Below, in pieces: positions 1 to 9,143 of a DNA stretch of 64,000 nt (position 1 is its first letter; each line of letters begins with the position of its first letter). The DNA is from Pseudomonas benzenivorans (GTDB lineage Bacteria; Pseudomonadota; Gammaproteobacteria; Pseudomonadales; Pseudomonadaceae): NCBI RefSeq assembly GCF_900100495.1, contig NZ_FNCT01000021.1, positions 1-64,000 of the forward strand, given 5' to 3'. A model generated the notes under the pieces. It saw only the letters and a list, made by a program, of their open reading frames with translations, was not told the DNA's origin and ran no database searches. The position numbers and the translations under genes are program-made.

Positions 1-176
1 GCGGTGAGCACCTGGCCGAGGATCACCTCGTCGACCGCGGCGCCGTTCAGTCCGGTCTGCTGCAGCAGGCGGCGGATCACCGCGGCGCCCAGTTCCGGGG
101 CGGGGATGCCGGCCAGCGAGCCCTGGAAGCTGCCGACGGCGGTGCGGGTGGCGGCGACGATGACGACGTCTTGCAT
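1..176 (-). CDS. Acetyl-CoA acetyltransferase (thiolase), N-terminal part only
   Basis: Reading the minus strand from the ATG at 174-176 gives MQDVVIVAATRTAVGSFQGS and continues in frame to the window edge, ending near a VDEVILGQVLTA stretch. The VVIVAATRTAVGSF start and the DEVILGQV motif are typical of biosynthetic or degradative thiolases that condense or cleave acetoacetyl-CoA. The active-site cysteine lies further downstream, outside the window, so function cannot be confirmed. It faces the same way as acs, which lies immediately upstream on the same strand. Which thiolase paralogue this is (AtoB-like or PhaA-like) cannot be decided from 58 residues. Confidence 0.85.
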   Translation of the reverse strand, partial: MQDVVIVAATRTAVGSFQGSLAGIPAPELGAAVIRRLLQQTGLNGAAVDEVILGQVLT

Positions 177-339
177 GAATCGATCCTCTCGAGTGGCGGG
201 CGCGGCAGGCCGCGAAGGGCCGCTATGGTGGCACAATGGCTTTTCCGGCGGCCAGCCTGGGAACCGGCCGGTCAGTCGAGTGGTGCCACGCCCAGGCGCT
301 TGCACGCGGGCATCTGCGCAAAACGCGCGACTGCGCCGT

Positions 340-2277
340 CTAGCGGTTCAGGCGCTTGTCGATCAGCCCGTCGACCACCGTCGGGTCGGCCAGGGTCGAG
401 GTGTCGCCGAGGTTGTCCAGCTCGTTGCAGGCGATCTTGCGCAGGATCCGCCGCATGATCTTGCCCGAGCGGGTCTTCGGCAGGCCGGGCGCCCATTGCA
501 GCAGTTCCGGCTTGGCGAAGCTGCCGATCTCCTTGGCGACCAGGGCCAGCAGCTCTTTTTTCAGCTCGTCGGACGGCTCGATGCCGTTCATCGGCGTGAC
601 GAAGGCGTAGATGCCCTGGCCCTTGAGGTCGTGCGGGTAGCCGACCACTGCCGCCTCGGCGACCGCGTCGTGCAGCACCAGGGCGCTTTCCACCTCGGCG
701 GTGCCGATGCGGTGGCCGGAGACGTTGATCACGTCGTCGACCCGGCCGGTGATCCAGTAGTAGCCGTCCTCGTCGCGGCGCGCGCCATCGCCGGTGAAGT
801 AGTAGCCGGGATAGGGCTTGAAGTAGGTGTCGATCAGGCGCTGGTGGTCGCCATAGATGCTGCGGATCTGGCTCGGCCAGCTGGCCTTGATCGCCAGCAC
901 GCCGCTACCGGCCCCGTCGATCTCCTTGCCCTGCTCGTCCAGCAGCACCGGTTGCACGCCGAAGAACGGGCGGGTCGCCGAGCCGGGCTTGAGGTCGGTG
1001 GCGCCCGGCAGCGGGGTGATCATGATGGCGCCGGTTTCGGTCTGCCACCAGGTGTCGACGATCGGGCAGCGCATCTCGCCGACCACGTGGTAGTACCACT
1101 CCCAGGCTTCCGGGTTGATCGGCTCGCCGACCGTACCGAGCAGGCGTAGGCTGGCGCGCGAGGTTTTTTCTACCGGCCCTTGGCCTTCGCGCATCAGCGC
1201 GCGGATGGCGGTCGGCGCGGTGTAGAAGATGTTCACCCGGTGCTTGTCGATCACCTGCCAGAAGCGCGAGGCATCCGGGTAGTTCGGTACGCCCTCGAAC
1301 ATCAGGCTGGTGGCGCCGTTGGCCAGCGGGCCGTAGACGATGTAGCTGTGCCCGGTGACCCAGCCGACATCGGCGGTGCACCAGTAGATGTCGCCGTCGT
1401 GGTAGTCGAACACGTATTTGTGGGTCATCGCCGCCTGCAGCAGGTAGCCGCCGGTGCTGTGCAGCACGCCCTTGGGCTTGCCGGTGGAGCCGGAGGTATA
1501 GAGGATGAACAGCGGGTCTTCGGCGTCCATCGGCTCGGCCGGGCAGTCGCTGTCGGCTGTGCGCAGCGCCTCGTGGTACCAGAGGTCGCGGCCTTCGGTC
1601 CAGGCGATCTTGCCCTGGGTGCGCTGGACCACCACCACCGTGGAGACGTCCGGGCAGCTTTGCAGCGCCTGGTCGACGTTGGCCTTGAGCGGCACGTACT
1701 TGCCGCCGCGCACGCCTTCGTCGGCGGTGATCAGGGTACGGCAATCGGCATCCAGGATGCGGTCGCGCAGGGCGTCGGGGGAGAAACCGCCGAATACCAC
1801 CGAGTGCACCGCGCCGATGCGCGTGCAGGCGAGCATGGCGTAGGCGGTTTCCGGCACCATCGGCATGTAGATGCACACCCGGTCGCCTTTCTTCACGCCG
1901 CGGCTCTTCAGTACGTTGGCCAGGCGGCAGACCTGCTGATGCAGCTTGCGGTAGCTGATCTGGGCGGACTCGGCGGGGTTGTCGCCTTCCCAGATCAGGG
2001 CGATCTGCTCGCCGCGCTTCTCCAGGTGGCGGTCGATACAGTTGTAGCTGACGTTCAACCGGCCGCCCTTGAACCAGTTCGCCTGGCCCTTTTTCAGGTC
2101 GCCGCTGTAAACCTTGTCCCAGGGGCTGGACCAGTCGAGGAAGGCCTTGGCCTGCTCGGCCCAGAAGCTTTCCGGCTGTTCGACGGATTGCCGATACAGG
2201 CGCTGGTAGTCGGCGTCGTCGAGGTGCGCACGCTGGCGCACGGCGTCGGCGACGGGATGACGGGTGATCTCAAACAT
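340..2277 (-). CDS. acs: Acetyl-CoA synthetase
   Basis: AMP-forming acetate:CoA ligase, 645 aa, close to the usual ~650. The ATG at 2275-2277 begins MFEITRHPVADAVRQRAHLD; a longer in-frame reading to 2358 adds 27 residues unlike the family and was not used. The adenylate-forming P-loop YTSGSTGKPKG lies near residue 260. The C-terminal PKTRSGKIMRRIL holds the catalytic lysine (near residue 605) that is normally acetylated for control. It converts acetate, ATP and CoA to acetyl-CoA in the cytoplasm. Its start is 217 bp from the pgi 3' end, so the two genes are probably transcribed separately. Confidence 0.97.
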   Translation of the reverse strand: MFEITRHPVADAVRQRAHLDDADYQRLYRQSVEQPESFWAEQAKAFLDWSSPWDKVYSGDLKKGQANWFKGGRLNVSYNCIDRHLEKRGEQIALIWEGDNPAESAQISYRKLHQQVCRLANVLKSRGVKKGDRVCIYMPMVPETAYAMLACTRIGAVHSVVFGGFSPDALRDRILDADCRTLITADEGVRGGKYVPLKANVDQALQSCPDVSTVVVVQRTQGKIAWTEGRDLWYHEALRTADSDCPAEPMDAEDPLFILYTSGSTGKPKGVLHSTGGYLLQAAMTHKYVFDYHDGDIYWCTADVGWVTGHSYIVYGPLANGATSLMFEGVPNYPDASRFWQVIDKHRVNIFYTAPTAIRALMREGQGPVEKTSRASLRLLGTVGEPINPEAWEWYYHVVGEMRCPIVDTWWQTETGAIMITPLPGATDLKPGSATRPFFGVQPVLLDEQGKEIDGAGSGVLAIKASWPSQIRSIYGDHQRLIDTYFKPYPGYYFTGDGARRDEDGYYWITGRVDDVINVSGHRIGTAEVESALVLHDAVAEAAVVGYPHDLKGQGIYAFVTPMNGIEPSDELKKELLALVAKEIGSFAKPELLQWAPGLPKTRSGKIMRRILRKIACNELDNLGDTSTLADPTVVDGLIDKRLNR

Positions 2278-2494
2278 GGCGGGGCCCTTATTCTTGTGTG
2301 TCCGCGATGTGCCTAAGGGTAGCACCCGAGCTGCTGCTGGGTTCAAGTGCTGGCGCATGGCTTCGGATGGGCGCTGCTGGTCCGGCAGGTGCCTGGCCTA
2401 GGCAGGCAGCCCGGCGTATCGCTGCCGCGTGCGGGCAAAACCGCAGCTGCAGAAAGCCGCAACCCGGCCTGGGCCGGGTTGCGCATGGGGCTGC

Positions 2495-4159
2495 TCAACC
2501 GCGATGGCGGCCGCGGAAGAAGTCGATCAAGCCCTGGGTCGAGGCGTCCTCGGCAGGGTTCTCTTCGCTGCCGACCAGGCGCGAATAGACGCTCTTGCCC
2601 AGCTCCTTGCCGAGTTCGACGCCCCACTGGTCGAAGGCATTGGTGCCCCAGATCGCGCTCTGGGCGAATACCTTGTGTTCGTACATCGCCACCAGGGCGC
2701 CCAGGCGGCGCGGGCTGACCCGTTCCATGACCAGGGTGTTGCTCGGGCGGTTGCCGGGGATCACCTTGTGCGGCGCCAGGCGGCGCACCTCGGCCTCGGC
2801 CAGGCCTTGGGCGCGCAGCTCCGCCTCGGCTTCCGCCAGGGTCTTGCCGAGCATCAGCGCCTGGCTCTGCGACAGGCAGTTGGCGTACAGCCACTGGTGG
2901 TGGTCGGCGAGCGGGTTGTAGCTGACCACCGGCACGATGAAGTCCGCCGGAATCAGTTGGGTGCCCTGGTGCAGCAACTGGTGATAGGCATGCTGGCCGT
3001 TGCAGCCGACCCCGCCCCAGATCACCGGGCCGGTGGCGCAGCGTACCGGCTGGCCGTCCTGCAGCACGCTTTTGCCGTTGGACTCCATGTCCAGTTGCTG
3101 CAGGTGCTTGGTGATGTTGCGCAGGTAGTGGTCATAGGGCAGGATCGCCTGGCTCTGGGCGTCCCAGAAGTTGCCGTACCAGATTCCCAGCAAGGCCAGC
3201 AGCACCGGCATGTTGCGTTCGAAGGGCGCGGTCAGGAAGTGCTGATCCATGCTGTAGGCGCCCGACAGCAGCTCCTTGAAGTTGGACATGCCGATGGACA
3301 TGGCGATCGGCAGGCCGATCGCCGACCACAGCGAATAGCGCCCGCCGACCCAGTCCCACATCGGCAGGATGTTCTCTTCGCGGATGCCGAAGGCGACCGC
3401 CGCCTCGCGGTTGCTCGACACCGCGATGAAGTGGCGGTACAGCTCGGCCTCGGTGCCGCCCTGGGCCAGGTACCAGCGGCGTGCCGCCTGGGCATTCTTC
3501 AGGGTTTCCAGGGTGTTGAAGGATTTCGACGAGACGATGAACAGGGTGGTTTCCGCGCGCAGCTTGGCCGCCAGCTCGTGGAACGAGCTGCCGTCGATAT
3601 TCGCCAGGTAATGGCAGCGCACGCCGCGCTGGGCGAACGGCAGCAGCGCCTCGGAAACCAGCTGCGGGCCGAGGAAGGAGCCGCCGATGCCGATGTTGAC
3701 CACGTCGGTGATCGGTTTCTCGCTGTAGCCGCGCCACAGGCCGTCGTGCACCCGCCCGACCAACTCGGTCATCTGGTGCAGCACGCGCTGCACCTCGGGC
3801 ATCACGTCGACCCCATCGACCATAACCTTGTCGCCGATCGGCCGGCGCAGGGCGGTGTGCAGGGCCGGACGGGCTTCCGAGGCATTGAGCGGCTCGCCGT
3901 CGAACAGCGCGCGAATCGCCTGGGCCAGTCCGGTTTCCTGCGCCAGGTCGACCAGCAGCTTGCGGGTTTCAGCGGTGATCAGGTTCTTCGAGTAATCGAG
4001 GAACAGGCCGCAACTGCTCAGCGACAATTGGCTGAAACGCTCCGCGTCGGTGTTGAACGCCTCGCGCATGCTGAAGTTCTGCAAGCGCGCTCGATGGGTC
4101 TGCAAGGCTTGCCAGGCGGGCAGGGCGGTGACGTCGAGCGGGTGCTGGTAGTACGCCAT
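2495..4159 (-). CDS. pgi: Glucose-6-phosphate isomerase
   Basis: 554 aa beginning MAYYQHPLDVTALPAWQAL, of normal length for bacterial PGI. Both family signatures are present: DWVGGRYSLWSAIGLPIA in the central part and GTNAFDQWGVELGKELG near the C-terminus, plus GVGCNGQHAYHQLLHQGT around the active site. It interconverts glucose-6-phosphate and fructose-6-phosphate; in pseudomonads this mainly serves gluconeogenesis and recycling of hexoses into the Entner-Doudoroff route. It lies downstream of panD on the same strand, separated by a strong intrinsic terminator (4192-4231), so it probably needs its own promoter. Confidence 0.97.
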   Translation of the reverse strand: MAYYQHPLDVTALPAWQALQTHRARLQNFSMREAFNTDAERFSQLSLSSCGLFLDYSKNLITAETRKLLVDLAQETGLAQAIRALFDGEPLNASEARPALHTALRRPIGDKVMVDGVDVMPEVQRVLHQMTELVGRVHDGLWRGYSEKPITDVVNIGIGGSFLGPQLVSEALLPFAQRGVRCHYLANIDGSSFHELAAKLRAETTLFIVSSKSFNTLETLKNAQAARRWYLAQGGTEAELYRHFIAVSSNREAAVAFGIREENILPMWDWVGGRYSLWSAIGLPIAMSIGMSNFKELLSGAYSMDQHFLTAPFERNMPVLLALLGIWYGNFWDAQSQAILPYDHYLRNITKHLQQLDMESNGKSVLQDGQPVRCATGPVIWGGVGCNGQHAYHQLLHQGTQLIPADFIVPVVSYNPLADHHQWLYANCLSQSQALMLGKTLAEAEAELRAQGLAEAEVRRLAPHKVIPGNRPSNTLVMERVSPRRLGALVAMYEHKVFAQSAIWGTNAFDQWGVELGKELGKSVYSRLVGSEENPAEDASTQGLIDFFRGRHRG

Positions 4160-4191
4160 GTGAGGTGGCTTCCTTCATTTTTTGGGCAATA

Positions 4192-4231
4192 AAAAGCCCG
4201 GTATCCAGGCTGTCTGGTAAACCGGGCTTTT
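4192..4231 (-). terminator. Intrinsic terminator after panD
   Basis: On the minus strand, 11-bp arms (AAAAGCCCGGT and ACCGGGCTTTT) enclose an 18-nt loop and the 3' arm runs into a T-rich stretch. It sits 24 bp past the panD stop and 33 bp before the pgi start, so it should end the panBCD transcript. Confidence 0.85.
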
Positions 4232-4254
4232 AGTGTAACTGCTGTGGGGCCGGA

Positions 4255-4635
4255 TCAGGCAACCTGCACCGGGATCGCGTTGCTGGTGTGGCTCAGCGCG
4301 TTGCCCGGGGCCATGTAGAGCATGCGCGGCTTGAAGTTGGCCAGCTCGGCCTCGCTGTACTGGGCGTAGGCGCAGATGATCACGCGGTCGCCGACCTTGG
4401 CCTTGTGGGCGGCCGCGCCGTTCACCGAAATCATCCGCGAGCCGGCTTCGCCGCGAATCGCATAGGTGGTGAAGCGCTCGCCGTTGTCGACGTTGTAGAT
4501 CTGGATCTGTTCGTACTCGTGGATGCCGGCCAGGTCCAGCCATTCCCCGTCGATGGCGCAGGAACCTTCGTAATCGAGCACGGCGTGGGTGACTTCGGCG
4601 CGGTGCAGCTTGGCCTTGAGCATGATGGCGTGCAT
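4255..4635 (-). CDS. panD: Aspartate 1-decarboxylase
   Basis: 126 aa, starting MHAIMLKAKLHRAEVTHAVL. The Gly24-Ser25 self-cleavage site is visible in DYEGSCAID; cleavage there produces the pyruvoyl group that decarboxylates aspartate to beta-alanine. The catalytic-loop tyrosine (IYNVDNGERFTTYAI) and the SVNGAAAH segment are present. Beta-alanine then feeds PanC, encoded 81 bp upstream on the same strand, consistent with a panB-panC-panD unit. A start at internal Met5 is also possible, but the longer form matches the usual pseudomonad protein. Confidence 0.97.
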   Translation of the reverse strand: MHAIMLKAKLHRAEVTHAVLDYEGSCAIDGEWLDLAGIHEYEQIQIYNVDNGERFTTYAIRGEAGSRMISVNGAAAHKAKVGDRVIICAYAQYSEAELANFKPRMLYMAPGNALSHTSNAIPVQVA

Positions 4636-4716
4636 GGCGTTTTCCTTAGCGGGTCCATAAACGGCGGCTGAGTGTGCCCGAAGCGAAAAAGCCGGGCAAG
4701 CAGACGAGACCGCCGG

Positions 4717-5577
4717 TTAACGCGTGGCCTCGAGGTCGAGCGCCAGGTTATCGATCAAGCGCGTATTGCCGATAAAGGCGGCGACCAGGATCACCAGGTG
4801 ACGATCCTCCGGCGTGGCCGGGCGCAGGCTGTTCGATTCGCGAATCTCCAGGTAGTCCGGGCGGAAGCCGGCGGCCACCTGTTGCTGCTGCGCGGCGTTG
4901 ACCAACCGGGCGAAATCGCGTTCGCCGGCGCGGATGGCACTGGCGATCTCCTGCAGGCTGCGATACAGCACGGGCGCCGCGCTGCGCTGCTCGGCACTCA
5001 GGTAGCCGTTGCGCGAGGACAGCGCCAGGCCGTCCTCGGCGCGCACGGTCGGCTCGCCGATGATCTGGATCGGCATGTTCAGGTCGCGCACCAGGGCGCG
5101 AATCACCGCCAACTGCTGGAAGTCCTTCTGGCCGAAGATCGCCAGATCCGGCTGGACCATGTTGAACAGCTTGGTCACCACCGTGGCGACACCTTCGAAA
5201 TGGCCGGGACGGCTGGCGCCACACAGCCCTTCGGACACGCCGGGCACGCTGATGCGGGTCTGGCCGGCCATGCCGTTGGGATACATCTCCTCGACGTCCG
5301 GGGTGAACAGCAGGTGGCAACCGGCTTCGAGCAGCTTCTGCTGGTCGGCGGCGAGGGTGCGCGGGTATTTGTCGAGGTCTTCGTTGGGGCCGAACTGCAG
5401 CGGATTGACGAAGATGCTGGCGACCACGAAATCGGCACGCTGCGCGGCTTTCTCCACCAGTGCGGCATGCCCGGCATGCAGGTTGCCCATGGTCGGGACG
5501 AAGCCGATCTGTTTGCCTTCGGCGCGGGCCTGGGCGACGGCGGCCCGCAGTTCGCGGATGGTTTTTACCGTGTTCAT
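4717..5577 (-). CDS. panC: Pantoate-beta-alanine ligase
   Basis: 286 aa from the ATG at 5575-5577, MNTVKTIRELRAAVAQARAE. The ATP-binding HxGH motif occurs in PTMGNLHAGHAALV, the GQKDFQQLAVIRALVRDL segment binds pantoate and ATP, and the KMSKS-like loop is SSRNGYLSAEQR. It joins pantoate to beta-alanine to make pantothenate, the CoA precursor. The start codon overlaps the panB stop by four bases (ATGA), so the genes are translationally coupled. An in-frame extension upstream is only panB read in another frame. Confidence 0.97.
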   Translation of the reverse strand: MNTVKTIRELRAAVAQARAEGKQIGFVPTMGNLHAGHAALVEKAAQRADFVVASIFVNPLQFGPNEDLDKYPRTLAADQQKLLEAGCHLLFTPDVEEMYPNGMAGQTRISVPGVSEGLCGASRPGHFEGVATVVTKLFNMVQPDLAIFGQKDFQQLAVIRALVRDLNMPIQIIGEPTVRAEDGLALSSRNGYLSAEQRSAAPVLYRSLQEIASAIRAGERDFARLVNAAQQQQVAAGFRPDYLEIRESNSLRPATPEDRHLVILVAAFIGNTRLIDNLALDLEATR

Positions 5578-6374
5578 GCAGAAAACCCATGTTCGGCTGC
5601 GGGGAAACTCTGGTCTTTGACCGCTTTTACATAAGCGCTCAGCGCGTTCTGAATGCTGCTCTGGCCGTCCATGAAATTCTTCACGAACTTCGGTGTGCGG
5701 CCGGTCAGCGACAGTCCGAGCATGTCGTGCAGCACCAGTACCTGGCCGTCGGTGCCGCTGCCGGCGCCAATGCCGATGACCGGAATCTTCACGGCCTGGC
5801 TGATTTCCGCGGCCAGTTCGTTGGGCACGCATTCGAGCAGCAGCATGGCCGCCCCCGCTTGTTCCAGGGCCATGGCGTCGGCGCGCATCTGCCGCGCCTG
5901 GGCTTCCTGGCGGCCCTGGACCTTGTAGCCGCCGAGGATATTCACCGCCTGCGGGGTCAGGCCCAGGTGCGCGCAGACCGGCACGCCGCGCTCGGCCAGC
6001 AGGCGGATCGGCTCGGCCAGCCAGGCCGCGCCTTCCAGCTTGACCATGTGCGCGCCAGCCTGCATCAGCGCGGCGCAATTGTGCAGCGCCTGCTCGCTGG
6101 TGGCGTAGGCCATGAACGGCAGGTCGACGAGGATCAGCGCACCCTGGTTGCCGCGTTTGACGCAGGCGGTGTGGTAGGCCATGTCGGCGATGCTGACCGG
6201 CAGGGTGCTGTCGTGGCCCTGCAACACCATGCCGAGGGAGTCGCCGACCAGCAGCACGTCGACCCCGGCTTGGCAGGCGGCCTGGGCGAAGGTGGCGTCA
6301 TAGCAGGTCAGCATGGCGATTTTCTCGCCGCTCTGCTTGAGGCTTTGCAGGGTGGTCAGGGTAACGTCAGGCAT
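5574..6374 (-). CDS. panB: 3-methyl-2-oxobutanoate hydroxymethyltransferase
   Basis: 266 aa from ATG at 6372-6374 (MPDVTLTTLQSLKQSGEKIA). PanB motifs include LTCYDATFA, VDVLLVGDSLGMVLQGHDST (Mg and ketopantoate binding) and VCAHLGLTPQ. The enzyme transfers a hydroxymethyl group from methylene-tetrahydrofolate to alpha-ketoisovalerate, the first committed step to pantothenate. An upstream in-frame start would add only five residues. First gene of the panB-panC-panD unit; folK, which makes a folate precursor, lies 258 bp upstream on the same strand. Confidence 0.97.
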   Translation of the reverse strand: MPDVTLTTLQSLKQSGEKIAMLTCYDATFAQAACQAGVDVLLVGDSLGMVLQGHDSTLPVSIADMAYHTACVKRGNQGALILVDLPFMAYATSEQALHNCAALMQAGAHMVKLEGAAWLAEPIRLLAERGVPVCAHLGLTPQAVNILGGYKVQGRQEAQARQMRADAMALEQAGAAMLLLECVPNELAAEISQAVKIPVIGIGAGSGTDGQVLVLHDMLGLSLTGRTPKFVKNFMDGQSSIQNALSAYVKAVKDQSFPAAEHGFSA

Positions 6375-6471
6375 GAAAATCATCCTCACTCAGGCGTTCA
6401 GCAAGCAGCTGTCATTGCTTCAATTTGGCCTGCATTGGCCTCGATTTGCACCGGTGCGGGGCAACGGGACG

Positions 6472-6503
6472 CCTATAGTCCCGATGGGGGGGCTTGAAGT
6501 CAA
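6472..6503 (-). promoter_or_regulatory. Candidate sigma-70 promoter for panBCD
   Basis: On the minus strand a TTGACT (6498-6503) is followed after 17-20 bp by a GACTATAGG segment that can serve as a -10. It lies about 100 bp upstream of panB in the otherwise non-coding folK-panB gap. The -35 match is good and the -10 match only moderate. Confidence 0.3.
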
Positions 6504-6632
6504 TTGCAGGTGTTACCGACTTGTTACTGGCGTTACCGCCAATGCGCGCAGGAGATGGACGGGCTGCGCGGCAACGCCGCATCGGGACCTCAAGGGCAGA
6601 AATTGACTAATTGAACTAGCCACACAGGCCTG

Positions 6633-7115
6633 CTAGGTCAGGCGCTCCAGGCCGGCGAAGGGGCAGGCGGCGAGCAGTTCGGCCAGGCGGCGGCCATCCG
6701 GCAAGCGCAGCTCGGGGGCCAGTTCGGCCAGTGGGTAGAGCACGAAGGGTCGGGCCTGCAGGTGGTAATGCGGCACGCGCAGGCGCGGCTCGTCCAGCAG
6801 GCGTTTGCCGAACAGCAGGATGTCCAGGTCGAGGGTGCGTGGCCCCCAGCGCTCGGCTTTGCGCACGCGGCCCTGGTTCGCCTCGATGGCTTGCAGGGCG
6901 TCGAGCAGTGCCAGCGGCGCCAGTTCGGTATCCAGCGCGGCCACCGCGTTGACGTAGCGCGGCTGGTCGGCCGGGCCGAGCGGGTCGCTGGCGTAGAAGG
7001 AGGAGGTGGCGAGCAGCCGCGACTGTGGCAGGGCGGCCAGCGCCGCGAGGGCGCCGCGCAGTTGTGTCAGCGGCTCGGCCAGGTTGCTGCCGAGCCCGAT
7101 ATACACGCGTTCCAT
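6633..7115 (-). CDS. folK: 2-amino-4-hydroxy-6-hydroxymethyldihydropteridine pyrophosphokinase
   Basis: 160 aa from ATG at 7113-7115 (MERVYIGLGSNLAEPLTQL). The HPPK signature is RWGPRTLDLDILLFGK, preceded by YIGLGSNL and followed by the LRVPHYHLQARPFVLYPLAEL segment. It transfers pyrophosphate from ATP to 6-hydroxymethyl-7,8-dihydropterin in folate synthesis. The start codon shares one base with the pcnB stop (TAATG), a tight operon arrangement conserved in pseudomonads. Longer readings upstream lie within pcnB and were rejected. Confidence 0.96.
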   Translation of the reverse strand: MERVYIGLGSNLAEPLTQLRGALAALAALPQSRLLATSSFYASDPLGPADQPRYVNAVAALDTELAPLALLDALQAIEANQGRVRKAERWGPRTLDLDILLFGKRLLDEPRLRVPHYHLQARPFVLYPLAELAPELRLPDGRRLAELLAACPFAGLERLT

Positions 7116-8521
7116 TACTCGCTGGCCGGCTTCGGGGCGCCTTCGGCACTGGCGCCGCGTTTGCGCCGGCCGCTGCTGCGCTTGCGCTTGCGCGCTGCAT
7201 CGGAGCCACCTTCCTGGCTGCTGAGGTCGCGAATCATGCTGCGCCGTTGGCTGTCGCTGGCATCCTGGTACTCCGTCCACCAGTCGCCGAGGTCGCCGGT
7301 CTGCTCGCCTGCGCTTTCGCGCAGCAGGAGGAAATCGTAGCCGGCACGAAAGCGTGGATTTTCCAGCAGCAGATCGGCGCGCTTGCCGCTGCGCCGCGGC
7401 AGGCGCTCCTGCATGTCCCAGATCTCGCGGATCGGCAGGGTGAAGCGCTTGGGCACGGCGATGCGCTGGCACTGTTCGCTGATCAGCTCGTGGGCCGCTT
7501 CCTGCATCGCCGGGATCGCCGGCATGCCGCGCTCCTGCAGCTTCAGCACGCGCGCCGGCAGCGCCGGCCAGAGCAGGGCGGCGAAGAGGAAGGCCGGGGT
7601 CACCGTCTTGCCCTGCTGGATGCGCAGGTCGGTATTGGCCAGGGCATTGCGGATCAGGTTGTCGGTGTAGTCCGGGTTCTGCTTGAGCGCCGCGGCGCTG
7701 GCCGGGAACAGTTGTCCGAACAGGCCGTAATCGACCAGCAACTCGTAGGTGTAGACCGCATAGCCGGCGAGGAACAGCTTGAGGACCTCGTCGAACAGGC
7801 GCGCCGAGGGAATCTCGCGGAGCATCGGCGCCAGCTTGTAGATCGGTACGGCGCTGTGCTTTTCGATATCGAAATCCAGCTTGGCGGCGAAGCGCACCGC
7901 TCGCAGCATGCGCACCGGGTCTTCCTGATAGCGCTGGGTCGGGTCGCCGATCAGGCGGATCAGATGGTTGCGGATGTCGTGCACGCCGTTGGCGTAGTCG
8001 AGGATGCGCTCGGTGCTCGGATCGTAGTACAGCGCGTTGATGGTGAAGTCGCGACGCTGGGCGTCGTCTTCCAGGCTGCCGTAGACATTGTCGCGCAGGA
8101 TGCGCCCGCTTTCGTTGCGCGAGGCCAGGTGGCTGTCTTCCTCGTCGTCGCCTTCCGGGTGATTGGCGCGGAAGGTGGCGACTTCGATGATCTCGCGGCC
8201 GAAGTGCACGTGGACCAGCTTGAAGCGCCGGCCGATCACCCGCGCGTTACGGAACTCGGCGCGGACCTGTTCGGGCGTGGCGCTGGTGGCGACGTCGAAG
8301 TCCTTGGGGTCCAGGTCCAGCAGCAGGTCGCGCACGCAGCCACCGACCAGGTAGGCCTGGTAGCCGGCATGTTGCAGGCGCTCGACCACGCTGATGGCGT
8401 AGCGGCTGATTTCCCCACGGTGGATCGGGTGCTGGCGATTGCTCAGCACCTCGGGGGTGCTGTGCGGATGTTTGGCGCGGCGCAGCGGTGAACGTAGAGA
8501 CTTGAACAGCTTTTTCAGCAT
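7115..8521 (-). CDS. pcnB: Poly(A) polymerase I
   Basis: 468 aa starting MLKKLFKSLRSPLRRAKHPH (ATG at 8519-8521; a GTG three codons upstream is less likely). The nucleotidyltransferase core is plain: YLVGGCVRDLLLDLDPKDFD, then RRDFTINALYYDPS and the RNA-binding segment around YQEDPVRMLRAVRFAAKLDF. The C-terminus is basic (KRKRSSGRRKRGA), as in PcnB rather than in CCA-adding enzymes. It adds 3' A tails to RNA to promote decay. It sits just downstream of crcZ on the same strand, the order known from Pseudomonas. Confidence 0.95.
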   Translation of the reverse strand: MLKKLFKSLRSPLRRAKHPHSTPEVLSNRQHPIHRGEISRYAISVVERLQHAGYQAYLVGGCVRDLLLDLDPKDFDVATSATPEQVRAEFRNARVIGRRFKLVHVHFGREIIEVATFRANHPEGDDEEDSHLASRNESGRILRDNVYGSLEDDAQRRDFTINALYYDPSTERILDYANGVHDIRNHLIRLIGDPTQRYQEDPVRMLRAVRFAAKLDFDIEKHSAVPIYKLAPMLREIPSARLFDEVLKLFLAGYAVYTYELLVDYGLFGQLFPASAAALKQNPDYTDNLIRNALANTDLRIQQGKTVTPAFLFAALLWPALPARVLKLQERGMPAIPAMQEAAHELISEQCQRIAVPKRFTLPIREIWDMQERLPRRSGKRADLLLENPRFRAGYDFLLLRESAGEQTGDLGDWWTEYQDASDSQRRSMIRDLSSQEGGSDAARKRKRSSGRRKRGASAEGAPKPASE

Positions 8522-8649
8522 GGGATGCACTGTTTGACGAGATGACCGGCCAGGATAAGCGATGGCCGCAGGAATGGCGCGGATTCTAGCATTGAGTCGG
8601 GAGATGGTGTAGGACGCGGCGGGGGAGAGTCGAAACGCGGAAGGCTGAA

Positions 8650-9023
8650 GCTACTGGGGGAGCCTAGGCTCCCCCCCAAGTAGGTGCGTGCTTTGTTTTT
8701 ATTGTTATGGCGAGCTTGTTGTTTTTGTTGAGTTGCTCGTTCCATCAAGTCAGGGACTTCTGGAAAACCTCCCAAGCTGGGAGTCAATAGCAAACGGATT
8801 GCTTTGGATGCTGACGCTGCCATGATCATTTCGTGATCCAACCAGTACGGGTTCTGCCTCGGGGCAGTTTTATTGTTCTCGGTCTGGTTGTGGGGCAAGC
8901 CCCAAAGGCAATTCCTTTCCAAAAGAATCAGTTAGCTGCGCCTCCGCCTTGTTGTTTTTGTTGTGCTGGAGTCGGTACGTCTTATTTTTGTTGTCTGGGC
9001 GCTGCTTGTTATTGTTGTTGTGC
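8650..9023 (-). ncRNA. crcZ: CrcZ small RNA (Hfq/Crc antagonist)
   Basis: The cbrB-pcnB gap has no convincing gene but is full of CA-rich blocks on the minus strand. The predicted 5' end at about 9023 reads GCACAACAACAATAACAAGC; further blocks lie at about 8982-8994, 8949-8965, 8868-8877, 8715-8730 and 8692-8706. The sequence ends in a perfect palindrome at 8656-8675. In Pseudomonas the gene between cbrB and pcnB is crcZ, an RNA of about 400 nt whose CA motifs sequester Hfq and relieve Hfq/Crc catabolite repression. Position, promoter, CbrB site and repeated motifs agree with this. The end points are inferred; no long U tract follows the terminal hairpin. Confidence 0.9.
8656..8675 (-). terminator. 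Terminal hairpin of crcZ
   Basis: GGGGGAGCCTAGGCTCCCCC is a perfect 20-bp palindrome at the end of the CA-motif region. It can fold into a GC-rich stem, but no T tract follows it on the minus strand, so it may act as a stabilising or processing end, or need help to terminate. Confidence 0.6.
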
Positions 9024-9033
9024 CAGAGACAAA

Positions 9034-9048
9034 GCAGAAGCCGTGCCA
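9034..9048 (-). promoter_or_regulatory. Sigma-54 promoter of crcZ
   Basis: On the minus strand TGGCACGGCTTCTGC matches the RpoN consensus TGGCAC-N5-TTGC with one mismatch and the required 10 bp between the -24 GG and the -12 GC. The predicted start falls 11-12 nt downstream, exactly where the CA-repeat RNA begins. Confidence 0.88.
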
Positions 9049-9108
9049 GCTTTTTGAAATCCTTATAAAACAATGGCTTGGCTTGTTTGTGTGGTGGTGG
9101 GTAAGCAG

Positions 9109-9143
9109 AAAAAAGCCGGGTTCCCGTTACCGTAGGACCCGGC
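9109..9143 (-). terminator. Intrinsic terminator of cbrB
   Basis: On the minus strand a GCCGGGT / ACCCGGC stem (9115-9143) is followed directly by six T residues (9109-9114). It lies 71 bp past the cbrB stop and upstream of the crcZ promoter, so it separates cbrAB from crcZ transcription. Confidence 0.85.
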